From JAQVWU01 sp964628455 (lineage in GTDB: Bacteria; Bacillota; Clostridia; Oscillospirales; CAG-272), in NCBI GenBank assembly GCA_964628455.1, contig CAZVPD010000027.1:1-26967 (forward strand): a stretch of DNA of 26,967 bases, given 5' to 3'. Numbering within the stretch: position 1 is the stretch's first letter; each line of letters begins with the position of its first letter. Positions 1 through 7,751 of this stretch are shown here, piece after piece. A program made the position numbers and the translations under genes. A model generated the notes under the pieces. It was not told the origin of the DNA. It did no database searches and worked only from the letters and a program-made list of their open reading frames with translations.

Positions 1-909
1 TTTCGTGTCGCTGATGACCGAATAAGGCAGGTCGTTTACCCAGAAGTGGTCCGTGTTTTCGATCCCCTCATAGTATCGGTCGAGTTCGATCAGATAACCG
101 CTGTTTGTTTCGGCGGTTTCTTTGATATTGACTCTGTTTTCCTGCACTTCCACCTGTTCGCACAGCAGATAAACGCCGTTATAGCGTCCGTTCAGATAAA
201 GGTCCACAAATGCGGATGAGGATGAACATTCGATGCCGTCCAGCATAAGACCCAGCATGAAAGCCGTGCGGTTGCGCAGCATCGACTGGTCGCAGTGATT
301 GGCCTGCAGCACCCAGGTTTTGGCGGCTCCGGTGTCTGTCCCGAGCAGGTTGATTTTTTCGTCAAACTGAAGCCTGTAGGATTTTTTGTCCATCTCCCAG
401 GTTGCGTTCCCGCGTCCGCGTATCATGGCGGGTATGCCTGCCGCATTATATGCGGACGAGGCGCCGGAAACCGAGACCCCGGCTTTGACATACCGGTCGC
501 GCGAGTCGATGGCACGGCCGTTTTCGGTGTCGACCGCAAGAACGGGCAGTCCCAGCAGGTCATAATCGAAAAGAGCCGTGACTGTGATATCTTCATACAG
601 GATGTCGCCGTATCGTACGGGCGTCTTCACACCGTCGCTCCATCCTGTGAATTTGTAACCGATGTGGGGGGTGGCCCTGACATACGAGGAAGGAACGCCG
701 GCGCGGAGCGGCTGGAACGCTTTCCCGACAATTCTTCCCCTGGAGTAGTCGCATTCGTATGTGACGGTGCGCAGGCCTTCGTAATCGGGCGGAGCCCGGG
801 TCTCGGCCGCAGGAGAAGGCGACTCTTCACTGCAGGAGGAGGATAAAAAAACAGGCAGGCAGAAAAGGACTGCCGCCAGGGCGAAAACCGCGAGTCCGGA
901 TCTTTTCAT
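1..909 (-). CDS. CotH-kinase family exported protein, C-terminus beyond the window (partial)
   Basis: The first 303 codons of a minus-strand gene are present; the rest lies left of base 1. Residues 1-25 form a basic, hydrophobic signal peptide ending in Ser-Ser-Ser-Cys26, an imperfect lipobox (Ser instead of Leu/Val at -3), so it is either a lipoprotein or simply secreted. Residues 45-115 resemble a small extracellular repeat of the InlB B-repeat type (GYKFTGWSDG). From about residue 120 the protein matches the CotH kinase fold, with the family hallmark RGRGNATW (164-171) followed by a Lys-Lys-Ser-Tyr segment, then LRNRTAFML and the YNGVYLLCEQVE strand. CotH proteins phosphorylate secreted or spore-coat proteins; many relatives sit on cellulosomes or cell surfaces. 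The ATG at 907-909 has AGGATGG about 9 bases upstream; a GTG directly before it is also possible. Substrate unknown. Confidence 0.85.
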   Translation of the reverse strand, partial: MKRSGLAVFALAAVLFCLPVFLSSSCSEESPSPAAETRAPPDYEGLRTVTYECDYSRGRIVGKAFQPLRAGVPSSYVRATPHIGYKFTGWSDGVKTPVRYGDILYEDITVTALFDYDLLGLPVLAVDTENGRAIDSRDRYVKAGVSVSGASSAYNAAGIPAMIRGRGNATWEMDKKSYRLQFDEKINLLGTDTGAAKTWVLQANHCDQSMLRNRTAFMLGLMLDGIECSSSSAFVDLYLNGRYNGVYLLCEQVEVQENRVNIKETAETNSGYLIELDRYYEGIENTDHFWVNDLPYSVISDTK

Positions 910-954
910 CACATCGCCGCCATCCTGTTAAAGTTGTTGCGTTTATTTTTCCGG

Positions 955-1755
955 TCAGACAGCCGAAGAGAACAGAAAACGTTCCGGAGCGATGCCGCAG
1001 CTGTCGGCGAAGCGCGCGATCTTGTCGTGTTCCGAAAAAGAAGCGGGTGTATGCGCGTCACAGCCCGTATGAAAACGGCAGCCGCATTCGTTCGCTATGG
1101 AAAATATGCGTATATACTCACAGGTAAACGGATTGTTCAGGACCGAATGGTTGAGTTCGATGCTTTTTTCGTGTTCGGCGGCTGTCAGAAAACAATGCCG
1201 GTAATCGGCGTCGGTCATCGCGGCGAATATCGCCTGCCGGCTTTCCGCTACGAATCCCATCGGTTCGAAGGGATGCGCTATGCCGGACGGAACGCCCGGA
1301 TCGGTTGCCGCGGCTTCCGTGAAATTTTCGATCATCCAGAGGCGTATTTCGGCGGGATCGGTGACCGATGCGGGTATGGTAAAACCCTTCATATGAAAAT
1401 GATTCGCCGGAATAAGCACAAAGGCGAAGTTTGATGCGGCTTCGGGGGAAATTCCCGTTATTCCGCCTTTTTTGCCGCACATGCGGCTGCCTATGAATTC
1501 TGTTTCCGCACCGAATAGTACACGGATGTCTTTTTGGTCCGGTATCAGCCCGCGCAGGCGCATCACATGCCCGAGGTTCTGCGGGCGGTACCAGGGGGAT
1601 GCGCCTTCAACGCTTTCATCCCAGAAATGGTCGGTAAAACAGACGGTGCGGATGCCCTCCGCCTGACAAAGGGCGAGATAATTTTCGGGCAGCGCGTCGG
1701 GACGCGCGCAGGAGGATAAAAAAGTATGGATATGCAGATCTCCGGTTATTGTCAT
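955..1755 (-). CDS. PHP-domain phosphatase, histidinol-phosphatase (HisJ/HisK) type
   Basis: A 266-residue protein of the PHP metallo-phosphoesterase superfamily. The first metal motif DLHIHT is at residues 6-11 (His8, His10). It continues with FTDH (His43), GAETEF (Glu84), IAHPFEP, a Glu-Leu-Asn-His segment and the closing GCDAHTP, which together supply the usual multi-metal site. Length and motif order fit the HisJ-type histidinol phosphatase, which dephosphorylates L-histidinol phosphate in histidine synthesis. No other his gene lies nearby, so another phosphate monoester substrate is possible. The ATG has GGAG about 7 bases upstream. The gene follows the helicase loader after 43 bases and precedes the CotH-like gene by 45 bases, as part of the long minus-strand run. 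Confidence 0.82.
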   Translation of the reverse strand: MTITGDLHIHTFLSSCARPDALPENYLALCQAEGIRTVCFTDHFWDESVEGASPWYRPQNLGHVMRLRGLIPDQKDIRVLFGAETEFIGSRMCGKKGGITGISPEAASNFAFVLIPANHFHMKGFTIPASVTDPAEIRLWMIENFTEAAATDPGVPSGIAHPFEPMGFVAESRQAIFAAMTDADYRHCFLTAAEHEKSIELNHSVLNNPFTCEYIRIFSIANECGCRFHTGCDAHTPASFSEHDKIARFADSCGIAPERFLFSSAV

Positions 1756-1798
1756 GGCAGACTCCGTTTCTCTGATTTCTGCTTCTGGTTATTTCGGT

Positions 1799-2719
1799 TT
1801 ATTCAGTTTTTTCGCCCTTGCGGTCGGAATACCTCCTCCGCAGTTCGTCCGCGGACAGGTTTGTATTTAGTATAACCGAACGCTCGAAATTTATACGCGT
1901 GTTGATGATGTTATAGAGGCAGGAGACGGTAAACTGATTGCTCATTTCGGCGCCGAGGTCGTCGATGATCAGCAGGTCGCAGTCAAAATAACGCGCGGCT
2001 TCCTTCTCCGGATTTCCTTCGCTCCGGTTCCGGCCGAACCTTTCGGCTTCAAAGACGGCGAATATGTTCTGCGCCGTATCGTATACCACGTCAAATCCGC
2101 GTTCGATGATCACTTTGGCGACTGCGGTTGACAGATGGGTCTTCCCGAGGCCGGTGTTGCCCCTGAGCAGCAGGTTGGTCCGTTTATCCGAGGCGAACTC
2201 GTCGGCATACCTGCGGCAGACTGTCAGAATATGCCTGATATTTTCAAGCGCTTTTTTATCGTCTTTATAAAAAGAAAAATCGAAAGTTTCAAAGCTCTGG
2301 GTCTTGATCAGACTGCCGAGACCCGAGCTTTCATATCCCGCCATCGTCAGGGCGCGCTTCATGCAGGAGCACATGGAAAATCCGACGCTGCCTGTATCTT
2401 TGCATTCCGCGCACTCGTATTTTACGTCCGTATAGTCGGCGGGATATCCGTGATAGGCAAGCCATTCGGCCCGTATCGCCCGAAGCTCGTCGTTTTCGCT
2501 CCGGATGGCTGCAAGGCGCCGGTCCAGTCCGTTTTTTCCCGCCATCGTTTCACGGAACACGCGCATGCCGGTCTCGGCGAGTGCGTTGTCGATGCGGCTC
2601 AGTTCGGGGAAAAGAGCGTGCAGTTCATCGAGCCTTTTTTCGGCGTCGTTACGCGCTTTCATATGTTTCGACTCGAATTCGCGTTTCACGCGGACATAAT
2701 TTTCGCGGCTGTAAGACAT
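1799..2719 (-). CDS. DnaC/DnaI-like helicase loader ATPase, apparently shortened at the C-terminus
   Basis: A 306-residue AAA+ ATPase of the DnaC/DnaI class, which loads the replicative helicase onto DNA. The N-terminal third is charged and helical. A zinc-binding-like cluster (Cys103, Cys106, Cys117, Cys119) precedes the ATPase. Walker A is GNTGLGKT at 187-194 and Walker B is LLIIDD at 249-254; LNTN near 284-287 is the sensor-1 strand. The protein stops at YSDR plus six residues. Relatives normally continue for roughly 30 residues (a YSDR/YGER-x-x-SRL start, then the sensor-2/FxGxDIR-like end). Only 43 bases separate it from the next gene, so there is no room for the missing part in another frame. 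It lies 27 bases after dnaD, a usual pairing in primosome loci. The start has AGG about 8 bases upstream. Confidence 0.85.
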   Translation of the reverse strand: MSYSRENYVRVKREFESKHMKARNDAEKRLDELHALFPELSRIDNALAETGMRVFRETMAGKNGLDRRLAAIRSENDELRAIRAEWLAYHGYPADYTDVKYECAECKDTGSVGFSMCSCMKRALTMAGYESSGLGSLIKTQSFETFDFSFYKDDKKALENIRHILTVCRRYADEFASDKRTNLLLRGNTGLGKTHLSTAVAKVIIERGFDVVYDTAQNIFAVFEAERFGRNRSEGNPEKEAARYFDCDLLIIDDLGAEMSNQFTVSCLYNIINTRINFERSVILNTNLSADELRRRYSDRKGEKTE

Positions 2720-2746
2720 GGATGTGACCTGCTTTCTCCGAGGTGC

Positions 2747-3718
2747 TTATTTTTCCTCATAGCTTCGTTTCAGGGCCAGCGCGTAAAATTCATCGGTGTC
2801 AAAACTTCCTTTTCCGTTCGAGCCGGTATTCTCCCTGCCTGTTTTATATGCTTCGAGCGCGGCATCGATTTCAGCCGGCGTCTTATAACCCGCCGTGTGC
2901 CAGTTATCCAGGATTCTGTTCATATAAGCAAGCGAGACTTTGCTGTCCCGCGTATTTTCAACCGTTATTTCGTAGGCTTTTTCGAGTATTTCATGTTCAA
3001 AACAGAATTCCGACGTCCAGCGCCTGATATAGGTCTTTTCACCCGGGGTGAGTGCGCGTTCCCCGAATCCGAATAATTTCCGGAGTTTGCCCTCCTCGCT
3101 TTCATAAACCTCTTTTGCTTTTATATAGATCTCGAGCTTTGCGAGGCTGTCGACGCCCTCGTTGTATAAATTGTAGGCGGTTCGTTCTATATAATGGACC
3201 GAGGTCTTTCCTCGCGCGCGGCAGTATGCGAAAAGCATCAGGATGTGTTCGTTTTCAAGGCCGAGGTATTCGGAAAGGGCGATCACTTTATTGGTTTCAA
3301 GGACATTGAAAACTTTTCCGGCTATATTCTGGCATTCGTCAAGCATTTTCCGGCGGCTTCCCGTATTTTCATCCAGCAGGTGTTCAAGCTCCTCACCCGT
3401 ATAAACGGGAATTTCGTCGGACGGAAGCTTTTTTCCCCGCTTTGCGTCCTCCGCGGGCGTCTCTTCTTTACAGGCGCATCCTTCCTGTGCGATAACGCCC
3501 GATTCGTTCCAGAACCGGAGCGACGCTTCGGCTTTGTCGCGCCGGCAGCCGATGCGCTTTGCGATCTCGCCGCAGTCGCAGTTTTGGCGCAGCTCCGGGT
3601 CGGATGCCAGCAGAAGAAGCGTCTTCAGGTCGTTCGCGTCTGCCTGGCCGAGATTTTCGGCGGCGATGCGGGGAAGGACGAAAACATCCGTGCCGTAGTT
3701 GAGAATCAGCTTCATCAT
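2747..3718 (-). CDS. dnaD: DnaD-domain primosome protein
   Basis: A 323-residue DnaD/DnaB-type replication restart protein. Residues 1-75 form a winged-helix-like N-terminal domain (repeated ANDLKTLLLLAS / AKRIGCRRDKAEASLRFW helices) with an unusual Cys-Asp-Cys and a Cys-Ala-Cys nearby. A charged linker follows. Two helical DnaD C-terminal repeats come next, around residues 105-180 and 215-280; the second ends with the family signature SLAYMNRILDNWHTAGY. DnaD remodels DNA and helps recruit helicase and loader at oriC and stalled forks, which fits the loader gene 27 bases downstream. Start: the first of two adjacent ATGs, with GAGG 8 bases upstream. DnaD is largely restricted to Firmicutes, so this gene supports the taxonomic call. 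Confidence 0.88.
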   Translation of the reverse strand: MMKLILNYGTDVFVLPRIAAENLGQADANDLKTLLLLASDPELRQNCDCGEIAKRIGCRRDKAEASLRFWNESGVIAQEGCACKEETPAEDAKRGKKLPSDEIPVYTGEELEHLLDENTGSRRKMLDECQNIAGKVFNVLETNKVIALSEYLGLENEHILMLFAYCRARGKTSVHYIERTAYNLYNEGVDSLAKLEIYIKAKEVYESEEGKLRKLFGFGERALTPGEKTYIRRWTSEFCFEHEILEKAYEITVENTRDSKVSLAYMNRILDNWHTAGYKTPAEIDAALEAYKTGRENTGSNGKGSFDTDEFYALALKRSYEEK

Positions 3719-3781
3719 GGTTCATGCCTCATAATCGTTCAGTCTTTAAAACCCGTTTGTTGATCTTTGCGGACAGGCGGG

Positions 3782-4420
3782 TCATTGTTTTTCGCAGCTG
3801 TGCAGCCCGCAGCAAAGGCTCATAAGGCTGTCGTGCAGATTGATATCGACGACGGTTATACCGTTTTTTGCGCGGTCGGCGCGGATATCCTCGCCTGTGA
3901 AATTCCAGATGCCGCAAATGCCGGCTTTGACGGCGGCACCCGCCGTCTCAAGCGCCTTTTCGCGGGAGACCGCAAGCACGGCAATGTCCGGCTTGTTTTC
4001 CGAACACCATTTTTCAAATTCATGCATCGGAAGCACGGTCATCCCCGCTGTTTCGCTTCCCGCAAGAGCGTCGTCGAACAGGGCGCGGAGGGTGACGCCG
4101 CGCGCTCCGAAAACGGGGTGCGAAGCCAGCGCCGATCCGATGCCCGAAAGACCGCACAGGACGGCCGTATAATTTCTGTTGACGCCCAGCAGTTCGCCGA
4201 TCCCGCTGTAAAGGTCCTTGACGTTATAGCCGTAACCCTGAAGGCCGAAACCGCCGATAAGGCTCAGATCCTGCCGTATCTGGGAGGCTGTGATGCCCAT
4301 CATCGAGGACAGTTCGGCCGAACTGATGCGCAGCACGTCAGCTCCGAGCAGTTCACGCGCGAAGCGGTAATATCTGGGAAGCCTGCGGCGGACCGCAAGG
4401 GAAAAATGATTGTTTTTCAT
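3782..4420 (-). CDS. rex: Redox-sensing transcriptional repressor Rex
   Basis: A 212-residue protein with the Rex layout: an N-terminal winged helix (residues 5-75, including the helix ITASQIRQDLSLIGGFG and the YGY that follows) and a C-terminal Rossmann domain with the nucleotide-binding turn CGLSGIGSAL near 89-98. Rex dimers bind operators when NAD+ is high and release them when NADH accumulates; targets are fermentation, hydrogenase and NADH-oxidising genes. The gene starts 15 bases after the isocitrate dehydrogenase stop codon, so the two are probably co-transcribed. Its ribosome binding site is weak (GAAAAAG), perhaps relying on translational coupling. I found no clear classical Rex operator (TTGTTAA-N-TTAACAA type) ahead of the hydrogenase operon in this window. 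Confidence 0.92.
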   Translation of the reverse strand: MKNNHFSLAVRRRLPRYYRFARELLGADVLRISSAELSSMMGITASQIRQDLSLIGGFGLQGYGYNVKDLYSGIGELLGVNRNYTAVLCGLSGIGSALASHPVFGARGVTLRALFDDALAGSETAGMTVLPMHEFEKWCSENKPDIAVLAVSREKALETAGAAVKAGICGIWNFTGEDIRADRAKNGITVVDINLHDSLMSLCCGLHSCEKQ

Positions 4421-4435
4421 ATCTTTTTCAAAGGC

Positions 4436-5602
4436 TCAGTTCAGCTTTCCTTTGACATATTCCGTGAATTCTTCGCAGGTCGCGCCGCCCGCGCGGCCGG
4501 TTACGGTCATGGTCTTCTCGCCGAACATGCAGATATCAAGCGCCATCGACAGTTTATCCGCCTCAGCCTGATAGCCGATATGCGAAAGCAGCAGTACGAC
4601 CGCGCGCAGCATGGAGCACGGATCGGCATACATGCCGCGCCCCTCTTTGATCATACGCGGGGCGGAACCGTGAATCGCTTCGAACATGGCGTAGCGCTTG
4701 CCGATATTGGCCGAACCGGCGGTACCGACTCCGCCCTGGAATTCGGCAGCCTCATCCGTGATGATGTCCCCGTACAGGTTGGGGAGGATGAAAACCTTAA
4801 AATCGGTCCTGCGCTTTTCATCCACCAGCTTGGCGGTCATGATGTCGATAAACCATTCGTCTGTGCGTATCTCCGGGTACTCCTTTGCCATCTCTTCGCA
4901 GATGCGCAGGAATTTCCCGTCGGTGGTCTTGATCACATTCGCTTTTGTGATGATGGAGACACGGTCTTTGCCGTTGTTTTTCGCGTATTCGAAAGCAAGG
5001 CGGGCGATGCGTTCGGTACCTTCGGTCGTCGTGACGCAGAAATCGACCGCAAGGTCATCCGTCACGTGGATTCCCTGGCTGCCTACCGCATAGCTGCCCT
5101 CCGTGTTTTCACGGAAAAAAGTCCAGTCGATGCCCTTGTCGGGAACGCTGACCGGGCGCACATTGGCGAAAAGATCCAGGTTTTTGCGCATTGCCACGTT
5201 CGCGCTCTCGATGTTGGGCCAGGGATCTCCCGCGCGGGGGGTGGTGGTCGGGCCCTTTAGGATGACGTTGCATTTGTAAAGCTCATCCATGACTTCGTCG
5301 GGGATAGCTTTGTTTTGGGCTGCGCGGTTCTCGATCGTCAGCCCTTCGATGTTTTTGATCACGATCCTGCCCTTTGCGATTTCTTCCGCGAGCAGATACT
5401 GCAGCACGGACGAAGCCGAGGCGGTGATGACCGGGCCTATGCCGTCTCCGCCGCAGACGCCGATGACGATCTTTTCAAGCGAACTGTAATCAATGAATTC
5501 GCGCGAGGCGTTGATGTGCTCCACGCGTTCGAGCTGGCTCCGCAGCAGTTTTTCGAATTTTTCCGCTGCGGCTTTTATTTCGGTGTCGTAATTTGTTTTC
5601 AT
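4436..5602 (-). CDS. Isocitrate dehydrogenase (isocitrate/isopropylmalate dehydrogenase family)
   Basis: A 388-residue beta-decarboxylating dehydrogenase. GGDGIGP (51-57) starts the fold after a roughly 40-residue N-terminal extension. The substrate loop SANVAMRKNLDLFANVRP (133-150) carries Ser133, Asn135, Arg139 and Arg149, which correspond to the isocitrate-binding residues of isocitrate dehydrogenases. RENTEGSYAVG (164-174) supplies the next Arg and Tyr. NLYGDIITDEAAE gives the metal-binding aspartates. The cofactor loop reads HGSAPRM, neither the Lys-Tyr of E. coli NADP enzymes nor the usual Asp-Ile of NAD enzymes, so the cofactor is uncertain; NAD is the more likely guess given rex next door. 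Homoisocitrate or tartrate dehydrogenase are less likely alternatives. AAAGGA lies 8 bases before the ATG. A 103-base gap separates it from tsaD, with no convincing promoter. Confidence 0.85.
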   Translation of the reverse strand: MKTNYDTEIKAAAEKFEKLLRSQLERVEHINASREFIDYSSLEKIVIGVCGGDGIGPVITASASSVLQYLLAEEIAKGRIVIKNIEGLTIENRAAQNKAIPDEVMDELYKCNVILKGPTTTPRAGDPWPNIESANVAMRKNLDLFANVRPVSVPDKGIDWTFFRENTEGSYAVGSQGIHVTDDLAVDFCVTTTEGTERIARLAFEYAKNNGKDRVSIITKANVIKTTDGKFLRICEEMAKEYPEIRTDEWFIDIMTAKLVDEKRRTDFKVFILPNLYGDIITDEAAEFQGGVGTAGSANIGKRYAMFEAIHGSAPRMIKEGRGMYADPCSMLRAVVLLLSHIGYQAEADKLSMALDICMFGEKTMTVTGRAGGATCEEFTEYVKGKLN

Positions 5603-5705
5603 GTCGTTGTTCCTTTATGTTTTCGTTTGGATTTTTTCAGGGACGCGGCTGTGCGGGGGCATAATATCCGAATTTATTTAAAATAAAAATACGACTCATG
5701 CAAAA

Positions 5706-6752
5706 TCAGTTTGCGTATGCGTTGAGCGACGCATCCGCGGTATGGCCGGCGAGAAATTCATAGTATCCCTGAGCTGCCGTCATCGCCGCGTTGTCGCCGC
5801 AGAGCGAAAGCGGCGGGATAAAAAGGTTTAGCTTATGAAAGTCCGCGAAATCCCGCAGGGCAAGGCGGAGATGCGAATTTGCCGCGACTCCTCCCGCGAC
5901 GGCAATGCTGCCGTAGCCCGTCAGGCGCTGTGCTTCGGCCATGCGGCGCACGACCGAATCGGTGACGTCGGCGGTAAAAGAGGCTGCGATATCCTCTTTT
6001 TTATAGGACTCGCCGCGCTGAGTGCAGGTGTTTATATAATTGATGACATGTGTCTTGAGTCCGCTGAACGAAAAATCCAGCGTGTCGCCCGCGATGGCGG
6101 CGGACGGGAGCCGGATCGCTTTTTTATCACCCGTCAGGGCAAGCCGGTCCATTTCGGCTCCTCCGGGATAGGGAAGTCCCATGACGCGCGCCACCTTGTC
6201 GAAAGCTTCGCCCGCTGCGTCGTCGCGCGTGCGTCCGAGCGTGACAAAATCGGTGTATCCCCGCACGTCAATCAGCGAGGTATGCCCGCCCGAAACCACC
6301 AGTGCCAGAAAAGGGGGCTTCGGGGCGGGAGAAACGAGGTAATTTGCGGCGATATGGGCGTGTATGTGATTGACCGGAACCAGCGGCCTGCCATAAGTCA
6401 GGGCTGCGGATTTGGCAAAACTGACGCCCACGAGAAGCGCTCCGATCAGACCCGGGCGGTTGGTCACCGCGATGGCGGAGACATCCCGCAGCGTGATGCC
6501 CGCCTCCCCGAGCGCCGCGTATGCGAGCGGGGCGATCGCTTCGGTGTGCGCACGGCTTGCGATCTCGGGAACGACGCCTCCGTATAAACGGTGCAGTTCT
6601 GTCTGCGATGAGGTTTTGCAGGACAGCATTTTCAGTGAGGTTTCCCGGATTCCGGTATTCCCCGTGCCGGCGGTATCCGCCTTGGTGGTATCCGCCATTA
6701 TGACTGCCGCCGAAGTTTCGTCGCACGAACTCTCTATGGCAAAAATCAGCAT
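5706..6752 (-). CDS. tsaD: tRNA N6-adenosine threonylcarbamoyltransferase TsaD
   Basis: A 348-residue TsaD/Kae1/YgjD protein. It transfers the threonylcarbamoyl group to A37 of ANN-decoding tRNAs (t6A), working with TsaB and TsaE. The N-terminal ATPase strand is FAIESSCDETSAAV (4-17). YGGVVPEIASRAH, the metal-binding VNHIHAH (His129, His133), VVSGGHTSL (152-160), DDAAGEAFDKVARVMGLPYPGG and the terminal CGDNAAM complete the set. A low-complexity insert rich in Thr, Ala, Asp and Gly (about residues 20-38) lies between the first strand and KMLSCKTSSQ; most family members have only a short turn there. It follows rimI by 31 bases; rimI-tsaD neighbourhoods are common in bacteria. tsaB, tsaE and tsaC are not in the window. 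Confidence 0.95.
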   Translation of the reverse strand: MLIFAIESSCDETSAAVIMADTTKADTAGTGNTGIRETSLKMLSCKTSSQTELHRLYGGVVPEIASRAHTEAIAPLAYAALGEAGITLRDVSAIAVTNRPGLIGALLVGVSFAKSAALTYGRPLVPVNHIHAHIAANYLVSPAPKPPFLALVVSGGHTSLIDVRGYTDFVTLGRTRDDAAGEAFDKVARVMGLPYPGGAEMDRLALTGDKKAIRLPSAAIAGDTLDFSFSGLKTHVINYINTCTQRGESYKKEDIAASFTADVTDSVVRRMAEAQRLTGYGSIAVAGGVAANSHLRLALRDFADFHKLNLFIPPLSLCGDNAAMTAAQGYYEFLAGHTADASLNAYAN

Positions 6753-6783
6753 TTGATTTGTTCTCTTTTCTGCGGCTCCGTAT

Positions 6784-7245
6784 TTATATGTATTTATTCA
6801 TCAGTATCGCGTCCTCGGCCGGATGTGTGTAATAGCCGCGGCGGACGCCGGTTTCGGTGTATCCGAAAAGCCTGTAAAGCGCGCGTGCCGGTTCATTGGA
6901 ACGGCGCACTTCGAGCATCAGCAGGTCCGCGCCCTGGCCGGCGGCGAACTGCTCAAGCCTGCTCAGCAGGGCTGCCGCAATACCTTGCCTGCGCCTGTCT
7001 TTTCTGACGGCTATGTTCATGATCTCGGCGCTTCCCGCGTATGTTTCGTCCCCTCTGACAAAATAGAGACCCGCGTAACCTGCGACGCCGCTGCTGTCAA
7101 GAGCGCAGAAAAAAGCTGCCGAAGGATTTCCAAGCAGCTCGCGGAAAGAATCACGCGACCACGGTACGGAAAAACTTTCGCATTCGATGGCGTAAACCGC
7201 TGCGATGTCTTTTTCTGTCATGGGCGCTATTAAAAATTCATTCAA
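6784..7245 (-). CDS. rimI: Ribosomal-protein-alanine N-acetyltransferase RimI
   Basis: A 153-residue GNAT acetyltransferase of the RimI type, which acetylates the N-terminal alanine of ribosomal protein S18 using acetyl-CoA. The acetyl-CoA-binding motif A is present as NIAVRKDRRRQGIAAALLSRLEQFA, followed by LEVRRSNEPARALYRLFGYTETG, the RimI-typical C-terminal block. I chose the TTG at 7243-7245 because AAGGAG lies about 9 bases upstream, inside the end of the phosphatase gene; it gives an 8-base overlap with that gene and suggests translational coupling. The alternative ATG eight codons later (MTEKDIAAV) lacks as good a site. It is followed by tsaD, the usual partner. Confidence 0.9.
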   Translation of the reverse strand: MNEFLIAPMTEKDIAAVYAIECESFSVPWSRDSFRELLGNPSAAFFCALDSSGVAGYAGLYFVRGDETYAGSAEIMNIAVRKDRRRQGIAAALLSRLEQFAAGQGADLLMLEVRRSNEPARALYRLFGYTETGVRRGYYTHPAEDAILMNKYI

Positions 7246-7747
7246 CGGAAAAAAGCTCCTTCACGCATTCGGTGATCAGCCCCAGGCAGCGGTCATAATC
7301 CTCCCGGCTTCCGTTCCACGGGTCTTCGATCTCACGGGGCATCGTATAGATTTTGGAGGCGGCCGAGGGATATTCGGTCATGAGCAGCAGGGCATGACGG
7401 CCGGTCATGCCGTAAATCCGGTCGCAGGATGCAAGAAGTTCTTCGTTTGCTTCACGCGCCGTGTGATTTTCGTAATTGTTTGCGGCTGTGGAGGGAATAC
7501 CGGCTTTTCGCAGCGCCTCGGCTGCATATGGCGAGATAGGCGCGCCGATATCGGGATAAAGCCCGCACGAAAGGGCCTCCGTATGTCCGGAGCACAGGTG
7601 TTTGGTTACAGCTTCGGCCATCGGGCTCCGGCAGGTATTCCCCGTGCAGACAAAACAGACGCGTATCCTGCGGTCATCGGGGGGCAGCAGTTCCTCAAAG
7701 AGATCCTCGGCCGGTTTTTCGGTGCCGGGAACGATCGTATTTTCCAT
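7238..7747 (-). CDS. Low-molecular-weight phosphatase, YwlE-like (probable protein-arginine phosphatase)
   Basis: A 169-residue low-molecular-weight protein tyrosine phosphatase fold with a roughly 27-residue N-terminal extension. The P-loop is Cys34-Thr-Gly-Asn-Thr-Cys-Arg40-Ser, and the general-acid aspartate is in EDPWNGS (Asp142). The threonine at the fifth P-loop position (CTGNTCRS) is the feature that sets the arginine phosphatase YwlE of Bacillus apart from tyrosine phosphatases, so phosphoarginine is the better substrate guess. No McsB-type arginine kinase or Clp gene is in the window. Start: ATG at 7745-7747, preceded by GGAG and only 4 bases after the lipoprotein stop; an earlier in-frame start would overlap that gene by about 100 bases. 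Its end overlaps rimI by 8 bases. Confidence 0.85.
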   Translation of the reverse strand: MENTIVPGTEKPAEDLFEELLPPDDRRIRVCFVCTGNTCRSPMAEAVTKHLCSGHTEALSCGLYPDIGAPISPYAAEALRKAGIPSTAANNYENHTAREANEELLASCDRIYGMTGRHALLLMTEYPSAASKIYTMPREIEDPWNGSREDYDRCLGLITECVKELFSVE

Positions 7748-7751
7748 CCTG

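Noticed and set aside
3767..5260. Long plus-strand open frame (497 codons) opposite rex and isocitrate dehydrogenase
   Set aside because: Its product matches nothing, it has no suitable start site, and it mirrors the codon bias of two clear minus-strand genes.
5603..5705. Promoter in the gap between tsaD and the isocitrate dehydrogenase gene
   Set aside because: A TATTAT is present on the minus strand but no acceptable -35 element at the right distance.
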